Source: Hippasteria phrygiana
Taxonomy: Eukaryota > Echinodermata > Asteroidea > Valvatida > Goniasteridae
NCBI GenBank assembly: GCA_037893225.1
Contig: JAZGUH010000711.1
Span: 434,001-498,000, forward strand
Direction of reading: 5' to 3'
DNA length: 64,000 bases
In this document: piece after piece, positions 12,283 to 26,652 of the stretch
Numbering within the stretch: the stretch's first letter is position 1
How the letters are laid out: each line of letters begins with the position of its first letter
Notes under the pieces: model-generated
What the model was told of the DNA's origin: nothing
What the model saw: the letters and a program-made list of their open reading frames with translations, nothing else
Databases searched by the model: none
Program-made: the position numbers and the translations under genes

Positions 12283-15200
12283 AGCAAGTCATACCCTAGG
12301 GAATTTGACAGGCATGGAGCAATACATAGAAGGTAATATGCACACAGATGTTGGCCGGAAAGAAAATAAACATTGCGAGGTTTGAATTTTCTACACAAGT
12401 TTTAACTCTAAGAAGCCGCCGATAATTGCAACATGTAGCGCCAGATCTAAGCTATCCATACATGTCAAAATTACTGAATTTGGTTGATATTTCATGCAAT
12501 TATGAATGAGTAAAGCAAGTCCATACCCCAGGGAATTTGACAGGCATGGAGCAATAAATAGACGGTAATATGTACACAGATGTTGGCCGGAAAGAAAATA
12601 AACATTGCGAGGTTTGAATTTTCTCCACAAGTTTTAACTCTAGGAAGCCGCCGATAATTGCAACATGTAGCGCCAGATCTAAGCTATACATACATGTCAA
12701 AATTACTGCATTTGGTTGATATTTCATGCAATTATGAATGAGTAAAGCAAGTCCATACCCCAGGGAATTTGACATGCATGGAGCAATACATATACAGTAA
12801 TATGTACACAGATGTTGGCCGGGAAGAAAATAAACATTGCGAGGTTTGAATTTTCTCCACAGGTGTTAACTCTAAGAAGCCGCCGATAATTGCAACATGT
12901 AGCGCCAGATCTAAGCTATCCATACATGTCAAAATTACTGAATTTGGTTGATATTTCATGCAATTATGAATGAGTAAAGCAAGTCCATACCCCAGGGAAT
13001 TTGACATGCATGGAGCAATAAATAGACGGTAACATGTACACAGATGTTGGCCGGGAAGAAAATAAACATTGCGAGGTTTGAATTTTCTCCACAAGTTTGA
13101 ACTCTAAGAAGCCGTCGATGATTGCAACATGTAGCGCCAGATCTAAGCTATACATACATGTCAAAATTACTGCATTTAGTTGATATTTCATGCAATTATG
13201 AATGAGTAAAGCAAGTCCATACCCCAGGGAATTTGACATGCATGGAGCAATAAATAGACGGTAATATGTACACAGATGTTGGCCGGAAAGAAAATAAACA
13301 TTGCGAGGTTTGAATTTTCTCCACAAGTTTTAACTCTAAGAAGCCGCCGATGATTGCAACATGTAGCGCCAGATCTAAGCTATCCATACATGTCAAAATT
13401 ACTGAATTTGGTTGATATTTCATGCAATTATGAATGAGTAAAGCAAGTCCATACCCCAGGGAATTTGACAGGCATGGAGCAATAAATAAAAGGTAATCTG
13501 CACACAGATGGTGGCCGGGAAGAAAATAAACATTGCGAGGTTTGAATTTTCTCCACAAGTGTTAACTCTAAGAAGCCGCCGATAATTGCAACATGTAGCG
13601 CCAGATCTAAGCTATCCATACTTGTCAAAATTACTGAATTTGGTTGATATTTCATGCAATTATGAATGAGTAAAGCAAGTCCATACCCCAGGGAATTTGA
13701 CAGGCATGGAGCAATAAATAGACGGTAATCTGCACACAGATGGTGGCCGGGAAGAAAATAAACATTGCGAGGTTTGAATTTTCTCCACAAGTTTTAACTC
13801 TAAGAAGCCGCCGATAATTGCAACATGTAGCGCCAGATCTAAGCTATCCATACATGTCAAAATTACTGAATTTGGTTGATATTTCATGCAATTATGAATG
13901 AGTAAAGCAAGTCCATACCCCAGGGAATTTGACATGCATGGAGCAATAAATAGACGGTAACATGTACACAGATGTTGGCCGGGAAGAAAATAAACATTGC
14001 GAGGTTTGAATTTTCTCCACAAGTGTTAACTCTAAGAAGCCGCCGATAATTGCAACATGTAGCGCCAGATCGAAGCTATCCATACATGTCAAAATTACTG
14101 AATTTGGTTGATATTTCATGCAATTATGAATGAGTAAAGCAAGTCATACCCTAGTGAATTTGACAGGCATGGAGCAATAAATAGAAGGTAATATGCACAC
14201 AGATGTTGGCCGGAAAGAAAATAAACATTGCGAGGTTTGAATTTTCTCCACAAGTTTTAACTCTAGGAAGCCGCCGATAATTGCAACATGTAGCGCCAGA
14301 TCTAAGCTATACATACATGTCAAAATTACTGCATTTGGTTGATATTTCATGCAATTATGAATGAGTAAAGCAAGTCCATACCCCAGGGAATTTGACATGC
14401 ATGGAGCAATACATATACAGTAATATGTACACAGATGTTGGCCGGGAAGAAAATAAACATTGCGAGGTTTGAATTTTCTCCACAGGTGTTAACTCTAAGA
14501 AGCCGCCGATAATTGCAACATGTAGCGCCAGATCTAAGCTATCCATACATGTCAAAATTACTGAATTTGGTTGATATTTCATGCAATTATGAATGAGTAA
14601 AGCAAGTCCATACCCCAGGGAATTTGACATGCATGGAGCAATAAATAGACGGTAACATGTACACAGATGTTGGCCGGGAAGAAAATAAACATTGCGAGGT
14701 TTGAATTTTCTCCACAAGTTTGAACTCTAAGAAGCCGTCGATGATTGCAACATGTAGCGCCAGATCTAAGCTATACATACATGTCAAAATTACTGCATTT
14801 AGTTGATATTTCATGCAATTATGAATGAGTAAAGCAAGTCCATACCCCAGGGAATTTGACATGCATGGAGCAATAAATAGACGGTAATATGTACACAGAT
14901 GTTGGCCGGAAAGAAAATAAACATTGCGAGGTTTGAATTTTCTCCACAAGTTTGAACTCTAAGAAGCCGCCGATGATTGCAACATGTAGCGCCAGATCTA
15001 AGCTATCCATACATGTCAAAATTACTGAATTTGGTTGATATTTCATGCAATTATGAATGAGTAAAGCAAGTCCATACCCCAGGGAATTTGACAGGCATGG
15101 AGCAATAAATAAAAGGTAATCTGCGCACAGATGGTGGCCGGGAAGAAAATAAACATTGCGAGGTTTGAATTTTCTCAACAAGTTTTAACTCTAAGAAGCC

Positions 15201-15759
15201 GCCGATAATTGCAACATGTAGCGCCAGATCTAAGCTATCCATACATGTCAAAATTACTGAATTTGGTTGATATTTCATGCAATTATGAATGAGTAAAGCA
15301 ACTCCATACCCCAGGGAATTTGACAGGCATGGAGCAATAAATAGACGGTAATCTGCACACAGATGGTGGCCGGGAAGAAAATAAACATTGCGAGGTTTGA
15401 ATTTTCTCCACAAGTTTTAACTCTAAGAAGCCGCCGATAATTGCAACATGTAGCGCCAGATCTAAGCTATCCATACATGTCAAAATTACTGAATTTGGTT
15501 GATATTTCATGCAATTATGAATGAGTAAAGCAAGTCATACCCTAGGGAATTTGACAGGCATGGAGCAATAAATAGAAGGTAATATGCACACAGATGTTGG
15601 CCGGAAAGAAAATAAACATTGCGAGGTTTGAATTTTCTCCACAAGTTTTAACTCTAAGAAGCCGCCGATAATTGCAACATGTAGCGCCAGATCTAAGCTA
15701 TCCATACATGTCAAAATTACTGAATTTGGTTGATATTTCATGCAATTATGAATGAGTAA
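12283..15759. repeat. HOR unit, 15-mer A J C D E F G H A'/J C D E F' G A''
   Basis: 3,477 bp with short copies at 12283, 14138 and 15529. H at 13906 carries G167 (gatcgaag). The 14138 monomer is a hybrid and is the junction of the 3,940-bp duplication. After it the order restarts at C. Confidence 0.85.
14138..14368. repeat. Hybrid monomer A'/J at a duplication junction
   Basis: The head matches A' at 18078 (231-bp deletion, ccctagtg, A50, C60). The tail matches J at 10197 (ctaggaag, A175, C196). The switch falls between about 14196 and 14266. Left of it the sequence continues as in the later copy, and right of it as in the earlier copy, 3,940 bp away in each direction. Confidence 0.8.
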
Positions 15760-16222
15760 AGCAAGTCATACCCTAGGGAATTTGACAGGCATGGAGCAAT
15801 ACATAGAAGGTAATATGCACACAGATGTTGGCCGGAAAGAAAATAAACATTGCGAGGTTTGAATTTTCTACACAAGTTTTAACTCTAAGAAGCCGCCGAT
15901 AATTGCAACATGTAGCGCCAGATCTAAGCTATCCATACATGTCAAAATTACTGAATTTGGTTGATATTTCATGCAATTATGAATGAGTAAAGCAAGTCCA
16001 TACCCCAGGGAATTTGACAGGCATGGAGCAATAAATAGATGGTAATATGTACACAGATGGTGGCCGGGAAGAAAATAAACATTGCGAGGTTTGAATTTTC
16101 TCCACAAGTTTTAACTCTAAGAAGCCGCCGATAATTGCAACATGTAGCGCCAGATCTAAGCTATCCATACATGTCAAAATTACTGAATTTGGTTGATATT
16201 TCATGCAATTATGAATGAGTAA
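15760..16222. repeat. A-B dimer
   Basis: Monomers at 15760 (231 bp) and 15991 (232 bp, T50). It corresponds to the dimer at 11820, one 3,940-bp period earlier. Confidence 0.85.
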
Positions 16223-19003
16223 AGCAAGTCATACCCTAGGGAATTTGACAGGCATGGAGCAATACATAGAAGGTAATATGCACACAGATGTTGGCCGGAA
16301 AGAAAATAAACATTGCGAGGTTTGAATTTTCTACACAAGTTTTAACTCTAAGAAGCCGCCGATAATTGCAACATGTAGCGCCAGATCTAAGCTATCCATA
16401 CATGTCAAAATTACTGAATTTGGTTGATATTTCATGCAATTATGAATGAGTAAAGCAAGTCCATACCCCAGGGAATTTGACAGGCATGGAGCAATAAATA
16501 GACGGTAATATGTACACAGATGTTGGCCGGAAAGAAAATAAACATTGCGAGGTTTGAATTTTCTCCACAAGTTTTAACTCTAGGAAGCCGCCGATAATTG
16601 CAACATGTAGCGCCAGATCTAAGCTATACATACATGTCAAAATTACTGCATTTGGTTGATATTTCATGCAATTATGAATGAGTAAAGCAAGTCCATACCC
16701 CAGGGAATTTGACATGCATGGAGCAATACATATACAGTAATATGTACACAGATGTTGGCCGGGAAGAAAATAAACATTGCGAGGTTTGAATTTTCTCCAC
16801 AGGTGTTAACTCTAAGAAGCCGCCGATAATTGCAACATGTAGCGCCAGATCTAAGCTATCCATACATGTCAAAATTACTGAATTTGGTTGATATTTCATG
16901 CAATTATGAATGAGTAAAGCAAGTCCATACCCCAGGGAATTTGACATGCATGGAGCAATAAATAGACGGTAACATGTACACAGATGTTGGCCGGGAAGAA
17001 AATAAACATTGCGAGGTTTGAATTTTCTCCACAAGTTTGAACTCTAAGAAGCCGTCGATGATTGCAACATGTAGCGCCAGATCTAAGCTATACATACATG
17101 TCAAAATTACTGCATTTAGTTGATATTTCATGCAATTATGAATGAGTAAAGCAAGTCCATACCCCAGGGAATTTGACATGCATGGAGCAATAAATAGACG
17201 GTAATATGTACACAGATGTTGGCCGGAAAGAAAATAAACATTGCGAGGTTTGAATTTTCTCCACAAGTTTTAACTCTAAGAAGCCGCCGATGATTGCAAC
17301 ATGTAGCGCCAGATCTAAGCTATCCATACATGTCAAAATTACTGAATTTGGTTGATATTTCATGCAATTATGAATGAGTAAAGCAAGTCCATACCCCAGG
17401 GAATTTGACAGGCATGGAGCAATAAATAAAAGGTAATCTGCACACAGATGGTGGCCGGGAAGAAAATAAACATTGCGAGGTTTGAATTTTCTCCACAAGT
17501 GTTAACTCTAAGAAGCCGCCGATAATTGCAACATGTAGCGCCAGATCTAAGCTATCCATACTTGTCAAAATTACTGAATTTGGTTGATATTTCATGCAAT
17601 TATGAATGAGTAAAGCAAGTCCATACCCCAGGGAATTTGACAGGCATGGAGCAATAAATAGACGGTAATCTGCACACAGATGGTGGCCGGGAAGAAAATA
17701 AACATTGCGAGGTTTGAATTTTCTCCACAAGTTTTAACTCTAAGAAGCCGCCGATAATTGCAACATGTAGCGCCAGATCTAAGCTATCCATACATGTCAA
17801 AATTACTGAATTTGGTTGATATTTCATGCAATTATGAATGAGTAAAGCAAGTCCATACCCCAGGGAATTTGACATGCATGGAGCAATAAATAGACGGTAA
17901 CATGTACACAGATGTTGGCCGGGAAGAAAATAAACATTGCGAGGTTTGAATTTTCTCCACAAGTGTTAACTCTAAGAAGCCGCCGATAATTGCAACATGT
18001 AGCGCCAGATCGAAGCTATCCATACATGTCAAAATTACTGAATTTGGTTGATATTTCATGCAATTATGAATGAGTAAAGCAAGTCATACCCTAGTGAATT
18101 TGACAGGCATGGAGCAATAAATAGAAGGTAATATGCACACAGATGTTGGCCGGAAAGAAAATAAACATTGCGAGGTTTGAATTTTCTCCACAAGTTTTAA
18201 CTCTAAGAAGCCGCCGATAATTGCAACATGTAGCGCCAGATCTAAGCTATACATACATGTCAAAATTACTGCATTTGGTTGATATTTCATGCAATTATGA
18301 ATGAGTAAAGCAAGTCCATACCCCAGGGAATTTGACATACATGGAGCAATAAATAGACGGTAATATGTACACAGATGTTGGCCGGAAAGAAAATAAACAT
18401 TGCGAGGTTTGAATTTTCTCCACAAGTTTGAACTCTAAGAAGCCGCCGATGATTGCAACATGTAGCGCCAGATCTAAGCTATCCATACATGTCAAAATTA
18501 CTGAATTTGGTTGATATTTCATGCAATTATGAATGAGTAAAGCAAGTCCATACCCCAGGGAATTTGACAGGCATGGAGCAATAAATAAAAGGTAATCTGC
18601 ACACAGATGGTGGCCGGGAAGAAAATAAACATTGCGAGGTTTGAATTTTCTCCACAAGTGTTAACTCTAAGAAGCCGCCGATAATTGCAACATGTAGCGC
18701 CAGATCTAAGCTATCCATACATGTCAAAATTACTGAATTTGGTTGATATTTCATGCAATTATGAATGAGTAAAGCAAGTCATACCCTAGGGAATTTGACA
18801 GGCATGGAGCAATAAATAGAAGGTAATATGCACACAGATGTTGGCCGGAAAGAAAATAAACATTGCGAGGTTTGAATTTTCTCCACAAGTTTTAACTCTA
18901 AGAAGCCGCCGATAATTGCAACATGTAGCGCCAGATCTAAGCTATCCATACATGTCAAAATTACTGAATTTGGTTGATATTTCATGCAATTATGAATGAG
19001 TAA
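16223..19003. repeat. HOR unit, 12-mer A J C D E F G H A' I F A''
   Basis: Monomers at 16223, 16454, 16686, 16918, 17150, 17382, 17614, 17846, 18078, 18309, 18541 and 18773; 2,781 bp. This is the first unit with type I (acatacat at 18309). The F at 18541 combines G120 (aagtgtt) with A181 (atacatg), so it is mixed between F and F'. Confidence 0.85.
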
Positions 19004-19466
19004 AGCAAGTCATACCCTAGGGAATTTGACAGGCATGGAGCAATACATAGAAGGTAATATGCACACAGATGTTGGCCGGAAAGAAAATAAACATTGCGAG
19101 GTTTGAATTTTCTACACAAGTTTTAACTCTAAGAAGCCGCCGATAATTGCAACATGTAGCGCCAGATCTAAGCTATCCATACATGTCAAAATTACTGAAT
19201 TTGGTTGATATTTCATGCAATTATGAATGAGTAAAGCAAGTCCATACCCCAGGGAATTTGACAGGCATGGAGCAATAAATAGATGGTAATATGTACACAG
19301 ATGGTGGCCGGGAAGAAAATAAACATTGCGAGGTTTGAATTTTCTCCACAAGTTTTAACTCTAAGAAGCCGCCGATAATTGCAACATGTAGCGCCAGATC
19401 TAAGCTATCCATACATGTCAAAATTACTGAATTTGGTTGATATTTCATGCAATTATGAATGAGTAA
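19004..19466. repeat. A-B dimer
   Basis: Monomers at 19004 and 19235 (T50), 3,244 bp after the dimer at 15760. The segment from A'' at 15529 to F at 18541 (14 monomers) recurs from 18773 with this period. Confidence 0.85.
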
Positions 19467-22400
19467 AGCAAGTCATACCCTAGGGAATTTGACAGGCATG
19501 GAGCAATACATAGAAGGTAATATGCACACAGATGTTGGCCGGAAAGAAAATAAACATTGCGAGGTTTGAATTTTCTACACAAGTTTTAACTCTAAGAAGC
19601 CGCCGATAATTGCAACATGTAGCGCCAGATCTAAGCTATCCATACATGTCAAAATTACTGAATTTGGTTGATATTTCATGCAATTATGAATGAGTAAAGC
19701 AAGTCCATACCCCAGGGAATTTGACAGGCATGGAGCAATAAATAGACGGTAATATGTACACAGATGTTGGCCGGAAAGAAAATAAACATTGCGAGGTTTG
19801 AATTTTCTCCACAAGTTTTAACTCTAGGAAGCCGCCGATAATTGCAACATGTAGCGCCAGATCTAAGCTATACATACATGTCAAAATTACTGCATTTGGT
19901 TGATATTTCATGCAATTATGAATGAGTAAAGCAAGTCCATACCCCAGGGAATTTGACATGCATGGAGCAATACATATACAGTAATATGTACACAGATGTT
20001 GGCCGGGAAGAAAATAAACATTGCGAGGTTTGAATTTTCTCCACAGGTGTTAACTCTAAGAAGCCGCCGATAATTGCAACATGTAGCGCCAGATCTAAGC
20101 TATCCATACATGTCAAAATTACTGAATTTGGTTGATATTTCATGCAATTATGAATGAGTAAAGCAAGTCCATACCCCAGGGAATTTGACATGCATGGAGC
20201 AATAAATAGACGGTAACATGTACACAGATGTTGGCCGGGAAGAAAATAAACATTGCGAGGTTTGAATTTTCTCCACAAGTTTGAACTCTAAGAAGCCGTC
20301 GATGATTGCAACATGTAGCGCCAGATCTAAGCTATACATACATGTCAAAATTACTGCATTTAGTTGATATTTCATGCAATTATGAATGAGTAAAGCAAGT
20401 CCATACCCCAGGGAATTTGACATGCATGGAGCAATAAATAGACGGTAATATGTACACAGATGTTGGCCGGAAAGAAAATAAACATTGCGAGGTTTGAATT
20501 TTCTCCACAAGTTTTAACTCTAAGAAGCCGCCGATGATTGCAACATGTAGCGCCAGATCTAAGCTATCCATACATGTCAAAATTACTGAATTTGGTTGAT
20601 ATTTCATGCAATTATGAATGAGTAAAGCAAGTCCATACCCCAGGGAATTTGACAGGCATGGAGCAATAAATAAAAGGTAATCTGCACACAGATGGTGGCC
20701 GGGAAGAAAATAAACATTGCGAGGTTTGAATTTTCTCCACAAGTGTTAACTCTAAGAAGCCGCCGATAATTGCAACATGTAGCGCCAGATCTAAGCTATC
20801 CATACTTGTCAAAATTACTGAATTTGGTTGATATTTCATGCAATTATGAATGAGTAAAGCAAGTCCATACCCCAGGGAATTTGACAGGCATGGAGCAATA
20901 AATAGACGGTAATCTGCACACAGATGGTGGCCGGGAAGAAAATAAACATTGCGAGGTTTGAATTTTCTCCACAAGTTTTAACTCTAAGAAGCCGCCGATA
21001 ATTGCAACATGTAGCGCCAGATCTAAGCTATCCATACATGTCAAAATTACTGAATTTGGTTGATATTTCATGCAATTATGAATGAGTAAAGCAAGTCCAT
21101 ACCCCAGGGAATTTGACATGCATGGAGCAATAAATAGACGGTAACATGTACACAGATGTTGGCCGGGAAGAAAATAAACATTGCGAGGTTTGAATTTTCT
21201 CCACAAGTGTTAACTCTAAGAAGCCGCCGATAATTGCAACATGTAGCGCCAGATCGAAGCTATCCATACATGTCAAAATTACTGAATTTGGTTGATATTT
21301 CATGCAATTATGAATGAGTAAAGCAAGTCATACCCTAGTGAATTTGACAGGCATGGAGCAATAAATAGAAGGTAATATGCACACAGATGTTGGCCGGAAA
21401 GAAAATAAACATTGCGAGGTTTGAATTTTCTCCACAAGTTTTAACTCTAAGAAGCCGCCGATAATTGCAACATGTAGCGCCAGATCTAAGCTATACATAC
21501 ATGTCAAAATTACTGCATTTGGTTGATATTTCATGCAATTATGAATGAGTAAAGCAAGTCCATACCCCAGGGAATTTGACATACATGGAGCAATAAATAG
21601 ACGGTAATATGTACACAGATGTTGGCCGGAAAGAAAATAAACATTGCGAGGTTTGAATTTTCTCCACAAGTTTGAACTCTAAGAAGCCGCCGATGATTGC
21701 AACATGTAGCGCCAGATCTAAGCTATCCATACATGTCAAAATTACTGAATTTGGTTGATATTTCATGCAATTATGAATGAGTAAAGCAAGTCCATACCCC
21801 AGGGAATTTGACAGGCATGGAGCAATAAATAAAAGGTAATCTGCACACAGATGGTGGCCGGGAAGAAAATAAACATTGCGAGGTTTGAATTTTCTCCACA
21901 AGTTTTAACTCTAAGAAGCCGCCGATAATTGCAACATGTAGCGCCAGATCTAAGCTATCCATACATGTCAAAATTACTGAATTTGGTTGATATTTCATGC
22001 AATTATGAATGAGTAAAGCAAGTCCATACCCCAGGGAATTTGACAGGCATGGAGCAATAAATAGATGGTAATATGTACACAGATGGTGGCCGGGAAGAAA
22101 ATAAACATTGCGAGGTTTGAATTTTCTCCACAAGTTTTAACTCTAAGAAGCCGCCGATAATTGCAACATGTAGCGCCAGATCTAAGCTATCCATACATGT
22201 CAAAATTACTGAATTTGGTTGATATTTCATGCAATTATGAATGAGTAAAGCAAGTCCATACCCCAGGGAATTTGACATGCATGGAGCAATAAATAGACGG
22301 TAACATGTACACAGATGTTGGCCGGGAAGAAAATAAACATTGCGAGGTTTGAATTTTCTCCACAAGTTTGAACTCTAAGAAGCCGTCGATGATTGCAACA

Positions 22401-23407
22401 TGTAGCGCCAGATCTAAGCTATACATACATGTCAAAATTACTGCATTTAGTTGATATTTCATGCAATTATGAATGAGTAAAGCAAGTCCATACCCCAGGG
22501 AATTTGACATGCATGGAGCAATAAATAGACGGTAATATGTACACAGATGTTGGCCGGAAAGAAAATAAACATTGCGAGGTTTGAATTTTCTCCACAAGTT
22601 TGAACTCTAAGAAGCCGCCGATGATTGCAACATGTAGCGCCAGATCTAAGCTATCCATACATGTCAAAATTACTGAATTTGGTTGATATTTCATGCAATT
22701 ATGAATGAGTAAAGCAAGTCCATACCCCAGGGAATTTGACAGGCATGGAGCAATAAATAAAAGGTAATCTGCGCACAGATGGTGGCCGGGAAGAAAATAA
22801 ACATTGCGAGGTTTGAATTTTCTCAACAAGTTTTAACTCTAAGAAGCCGCCGATAATTGCAACATGTAGCGCCAGATCTAAGCTATCCATACATGTCAAA
22901 ATTACTGAATTTGGTTGATATTTCATGCAATTATGAATGAGTAAAGCAACTCCATACCCCAGGGAATTTGACAGGCATGGAGCAATAAATAGACGGTAAT
23001 CTGCACACAGATGGTGGCCGGGAAGAAAATAAACATTGCGAGGTTTGAATTTTCTCCACAAGTTTTAACTCTAAGAAGCCGCCGATAATTGCAACATGTA
23101 GCGCCAGATCTAAGCTATCCATACATGTCAAAATTACTGAATTTGGTTGATATTTCATGCAATTATGAATGAGTAAAGCAAGTCATACCCTAGGGAATTT
23201 GACAGGCATGGAGCAATAAATAGAAGGTAATATGCACACAGATGTTGGCCGGAAAGAAAATAAACATTGCGAGGTTTGAATTTTCTCCACAAGTTTTAAC
23301 TCTAAGAAGCCGCCGATAATTGCAACATGTAGCGCCAGATCTAAGCTATCCATACATGTCAAAATTACTGAATTTGGTTGATATTTCATGCAATTATGAA
23401 TGAGTAA
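19467..23407. repeat. HOR unit, 17-mer A J C D E F G H A' I F' B D E F' G A''
   Basis: 3,941 bp. The first twelve monomers are the canonical 12-mer. At 22249 D follows B directly, skipping A-J-C, and D E F' G A'' then runs as at 14601-15759, with G61 and A113 in F' (22713) and C6 in G (22945). Confidence 0.85.
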
Positions 23408-23870
23408 AGCAAGTCATACCCTAGGGAATTTGACAGGCATGGAGCAATACATAGAAGGTAATATGCACACAGATGTTGGCCGGAAAGAAAATAAACATTG
23501 CGAGGTTTGAATTTTCTACACAAGTTTTAACTCTAAGAAGCCGCCGATAATTGCAACATGTAGCGCCAGATCTAAGCTATCCATACATGTCAAAATTACT
23601 GAATTTGGTTGATATTTCATGCAATTATGAATGAGTAAAGCAAGTCCATACCCCAGGGAATTTGACAGGCATGGAGCAATAAATAGATGGTAATATGTAC
23701 ACAGATGGTGGCCGGGAAGAAAATAAACATTGCGAGGTTTGAATTTTCTCCACAAGTTTTAACTCTAAGAAGCCGCCGATAATTGCAACATGTAGCGCCA
23801 GATCTAAGCTATCCATACATGTCAAAATTACTGAATTTGGTTGATATTTCATGCAATTATGAATGAGTAA
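23408..23870. repeat. A-B dimer
   Basis: Monomers at 23408 and 23639 (T50). It precedes the first of three near-identical 12-mers. Confidence 0.85.
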
Positions 23871-26652
23871 AGCAAGTCATACCCTAGGGAATTTGACAGG
23901 CATGGAGCAATACATAGAAGGTAATATGCACACAGATGTTGGCCGGAAAGAAAATAAACATTGCGAGGTTTGAATTTTCTACACAAGTTTTAACTCTAAG
24001 AAGCCGCCGATAATTGCAACATGTAGCGCCAGATCTAAGCTATCCATACATGTCAAAATTACTGAATTTGGTTGATATTTCATGCAATTATGAATGAGTA
24101 AAGCAAGTCCATACCCCAGGGAATTTGACAGGCATGGAGCAATAAATAGACGGTAATATGTACACAGATGTTGGCCGGAAAGAAAATAAACATTGCGAGG
24201 TTTGAATTTTCTCCACAAGTTTTAACTCTAGGAAGCCGCCGATAATTGCAACATGTAGCGCCAGATCTAAGCTATACATACATGTCAAAATTACTGCATT
24301 TGGTTGATATTTCATGCAATTATGAATGAGTAAAGCAAGTCCATACCCCAGGGAATTTGACATGCATGGAGCAATACATATACAGTAATATGTACACAGA
24401 TGTTGGCCGGGAAGAAAATAAACATTGCGAGGTTTGAATTTTCTCCACAGGTGTTAACTCTAAGAAGCCGCCGATAATTGCAACATGTAGCGCCAGATCT
24501 AAGCTATCCATACATGTCAAAATTACTGAATTTGGTTGATATTTCATGCAATTATGAATGAGTAAAGCAAGTCCATACCCCAGGGAATTTGACATGCATG
24601 GAGCAATAAATAGACGGTAACATGTACACAGATGTTGGCCGGGAAGAAAATAAACATTGCGAGGTTTGAATTTTCTCCACAAGTTTGAACTCTAAGAAGC
24701 CGTCGATGATTGCAACATGTAGCGCCAGATCTAAGCTATACATACATGTCAAAATTACTGCATTTAGTTGATATTTCATGCAATTATGAATGAGTAAAGC
24801 AAGTCCATACCCCAGGGAATTTGACATGCATGGAGCAATAAATAGACGGTAATATGTACACAGATGTTGGCCGGAAAGAAAATAAACATTGCGAGGTTTG
24901 AATTTTCTCCACAAGTTTTAACTCTAAGAAGCCGCCGATGATTGCAACATGTAGCGCCAGATCTAAGCTATCCATACATGTCAAAATTACTGAATTTGGT
25001 TGATATTTCATGCAATTATGAATGAGTAAAGCAAGTCCATACCCCAGGGAATTTGACAGGCATGGAGCAATAAATAAAAGGTAATCTGCACACAGATGGT
25101 GGCCGGGAAGAAAATAAACATTGCGAGGTTTGAATTTTCTCCACAAGTGTTAACTCTAAGAAGCCGCCGATAATTGCAACATGTAGCGCCAGATCTAAGC
25201 TATCCATACTTGTCAAAATTACTGAATTTGGTTGATATTTCATGCAATTATGAATGAGTAAAGCAAGTCCATACCCCAGGGAATTTGACAGGCATGGAGC
25301 AATAAATAGACGGTAATCTGCACACAGATGGTGGCCGGGAAGAAAATAAACATTGCGAGGTTTGAATTTTCTCCACAAGTTTTAACTCTAAGAAGCCGCC
25401 GATAATTGCAACATGTAGCGCCAGATCTAAGCTATCCATACATGTCAAAATTACTGAATTTGGTTGATATTTCATGCAATTATGAATGAGTAAAGCAAGT
25501 CCATACCCCAGGGAATTTGACATGCATGGAGCAATAAATAGACGGTAACATGTACACAGATGTTGGCCGGGAAGAAAATAAACATTGCGAGGTTTGAATT
25601 TTCTCCACAAGTGTTAACTCTAAGAAGCCGCCGATAATTGCAACATGTAGCGCCAGATCGAAGCTATCCATACATGTCAAAATTACTGAATTTGGTTGAT
25701 ATTTCATGCAATTATGAATGAGTAAAGCAAGTCATACCCTAGTGAATTTGACAGGCATGGAGCAATAAATAGAAGGTAATATGCACACAGATGTTGGCCG
25801 GAAAGAAAATAAACATTGCGAGGTTTGAATTTTCTCCACAAGTTTTAACTCTAAGAAGCCGCCGATAATTGCAACATGTAGCGCCAGATCTAAGCTATAC
25901 ATACATGTCAAAATTACTGCATTTGGTTGATATTTCATGCAATTATGAATGAGTAAAGCAAGTCCATACCCCAGGGAATTTGACATACATGGAGCAATAA
26001 ATAGACGGTAATATGTACACAGATGTTGGCCGGAAAGAAAATAAACATTGCGAGGTTTGAATTTTCTCCACAAGTTTGAACTCTAAGAAGCCGCCGATGA
26101 TTGCAACATGTAGCGCCAGATCTAAGCTATCCATACATGTCAAAATTACTGAATTTGGTTGATATTTCATGCAATTATGAATGAGTAAAGCAAGTCCATA
26201 CCCCAGGGAATTTGACAGGCATGGAGCAATAAATAAAAGGTAATCTGCACACAGATGGTGGCCGGGAAGAAAATAAACATTGCGAGGTTTGAATTTTCTC
26301 CACAAGTTTTAACTCTAAGAAGCCGCCGATAATTGCAACATGTAGCGCCAGATCTAAGCTATCCATACATGTCAAAATTACTGAATTTGGTTGATATTTC
26401 ATGCAATTATGAATGAGTAAAGCAAGTCCATACCCCAGGGAATTTGACAGGCATGGAGCAATAAATAGATGGTAATATGTACACAGATGGTGGCCGGGAA
26501 GAAAATAAACATTGCGAGGTTTGAATTTTCTCCACAAGTTTTAACTCTAAGAAGCCGCCGATAATTGCAACATGTAGCGCCAGATCTAAGCTATCCATAC
26601 ATGTCAAAATTACTGAATTTGGTTGATATTTCATGCAATTATGAATGAGTAA
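23871..26652. repeat. Canonical 12-mer HOR, copy 1
   Basis: A J C D E F G H A' I F' B at 23871, 24102, 24334, 24566, 24798, 25030, 25262, 25494, 25726, 25957, 26189 and 26421; 2,782 bp. H carries G167 (gatcgaag at 25494), which destroys the agatct site of that monomer. Confidence 0.88.

Larger units (their letters stand above)
10270..18170. repeat. Tandem duplication, 2 x 3,940 bp (17 monomers)
   Basis: The order C D E F' G A'' A B A J C D E F G H A' appears twice, for example D at 10661/14601, A'' at 11589/15529 and H at 13906/17846. It carries the same linked marks: G61 plus A113 in F', C6 in G, T50 in B, G130 in J and G167 in H. Outer limits are approximate; the inner junction is the hybrid monomer at 14138. 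Confidence 0.8.
18773..26652. repeat. Repeat with 4,404-bp period (19 monomers)
   Basis: The segment starting with A'' at 18773 recurs from A'' at 23177. The first 15 monomers (A'' A B A J C D E F G H A' I F' B) match in order and marks. The first copy then continues D E F' G and the second continues A B A. 19 x 232 - 4 = 4,404. Confidence 0.8.

Noticed and set aside
13906..14137. CENP-B box
   Set aside because: The required TTCG core is absent from the consensus. The G167 variant creates cgaa, but the following bases do not fit the rest of the box.
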